Positions 63,701 to 64,000 of a stretch of 64,000 nucleotides of DNA are shown in pieces (within the stretch, counting starts at the first letter, position 1; each line of letters starts with the position of its first letter). Source of the DNA: Nodosilinea sp. FACHB-131 (lineage in GTDB: Bacteria; Cyanobacteriota; Cyanobacteriia; Phormidesmidales; Phormidesmidaceae); assembly GCF_014695395.1 (NCBI RefSeq), contig NZ_JACJOF010000038.1, positions 1 through 64,000 on the forward strand, given 5' to 3'. The notes beneath the pieces are model-generated. The model saw nothing but the letters and a program-made list of their open reading frames with translations, had not been told where the DNA came from and did no database searches. The translations under genes and the position numbers were made by a program.

Positions 63701-64000
63701 ATGCTGTTTAAGCTCAGTGGCCGATTGCCCTATCTCAGGAATCGCCATGTTTTGCTGGCCGATATTGCAATTTTTTTGGTGTCTCCGCTGCTGGCCCTGG
63801 GCCTGCGGCTCGATGGAGCGATTAACTTTCAGGCTTACTATCCCCAGCTGGTTTGGTTTACCCTGGCGTTTTTGCTAGTTAAGCTAGGCGTGCTGGGTCT
63901 GTTTGGCGGCTATCGGCGCTGCTGGCGTTACGCCAGCGTTGACGAACTCCAGCAGCTCACTCTGATGATGGTGGCAGCCATTGTGCTGCAAACTTTAGCC
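63701..64000 (+). CDS. CapD/PglF/WbpM-type nucleotide-sugar dehydratase, N-terminal part (partial)
   Basis: The first 100 codons are present; the gene runs off the right edge. It begins MLFKLSGRLPYLRNRHVLLA and contains three hydrophobic segments with FGGYRRCWRYASVDELQQL between them, the membrane N-terminus of polysaccharide-biosynthesis dehydratases of the CapD type. AGGAGG lies seven bases before the ATG. In the whole protein a Rossmann domain should follow, for NDP-sugar 4,6-dehydration. It extends the exopolysaccharide locus to the right. Confidence 0.85.
   Translation, partial: MLFKLSGRLPYLRNRHVLLADIAIFLVSPLLALGLRLDGAINFQAYYPQLVWFTLAFLLVKLGVLGLFGGYRRCWRYASVDELQQLTLMMVAAIVLQTLA

Noticed and set aside
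63510..63701. 63-codon minus-strand frame ending at the start of the CapD-type gene
   Set aside because: It begins with TTG at the divergent ATG and has no family resemblance.

Overview
The window is chromosomal DNA of a cyanobacterium. It holds the end of psaA followed by psaB (photosystem I core) and the chlL/chlN genes of light-independent protochlorophyllide reductase. It also holds several protein families seen mainly in cyanobacteria (DUF5331, DUF760, DUF4079, DUF1400, DUF29), and the octamer GCGATCGC (HIP1) is scattered throughout. The mix of genes, the moderately high GC and the large exopolysaccharide locus fit a filamentous Leptolyngbya/Nodosilinea/Phormidium-like organism; this is inference, since no rRNA gene is present. 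I see no tRNA, rRNA, CRISPR array or intact transposase.

Layout. 1-2.5 kb: psaA end and psaB. 3-5.5 kb: a KefF-like flavoprotein overlapping a KefB/KefC-type cation/proton antiporter. 5.5-8.4 kb: a hybrid sensor kinase. 8.8-11.5 kb: a membrane-anchored hypothetical, a 51-residue coiled-coil ORF and the lipid II flippase murJ. 11.7-17.5 kb: five genes that overlap or nearly touch, encoding a haem-oxygenase-like diiron enzyme, an enolase-superfamily enzyme, a GH3-type acyl-amide synthetase, a small membrane protein and a membrane-anchored CocE/NonD hydrolase. This is the best candidate for an undescribed pathway. 17.7-26.3 kb: a UvrD-like helicase, a 44-residue protein, an M23 peptidase, an Lrp/LysE pair, a DUF4079 membrane protein and a GHL10 glycosyl hydrolase.

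26.3-28.3 kb is a small AT-rich accessory patch. It carries decayed BrnT, BrnA and DUF2283 genes, the latter two with in-frame stops, next to two adjacent glycine-zipper membrane-protein genes. 28.5-31.9 kb is chlL - two DUF5331 paralogues - chlN, all on the minus strand. 32.6-37.7 kb holds housekeeping and hypothetical genes: DUF29, DUF1400, a sugar nucleotidyltransferase, DUF760, scpB and an ABC ATPase. 37.8-41.6 kb is a 1292-residue hybrid kinase whose GAF domain has the features of a DXCF-type cyanobacteriochrome.

From 43 kb to the right edge lies a Wzx/Wzy-type exopolysaccharide locus, almost all on the minus strand. In transcription order it encodes a UDP-glucuronate-epimerase-like enzyme, a tyrosine autokinase/chain-length regulator, a flippase, a glycosyltransferase, a polymerase, two more glycosyltransferases, a secreted helical-toroid protein, another glycosyltransferase, a priming sugar transferase, WbqC, a PIG-L deacetylase, a cytochrome P450, a FemAB/GNAT-like protein and a DegT aminotransferase. 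A CapD/PglF-type membrane protein begins at the right edge on the plus strand. The P450 and the last genes suggest unusual tailoring of the sugar or of a lipid or amide group on it. Many intergenic gaps contain short palindromes of the kind that recur in cyanobacterial genomes.
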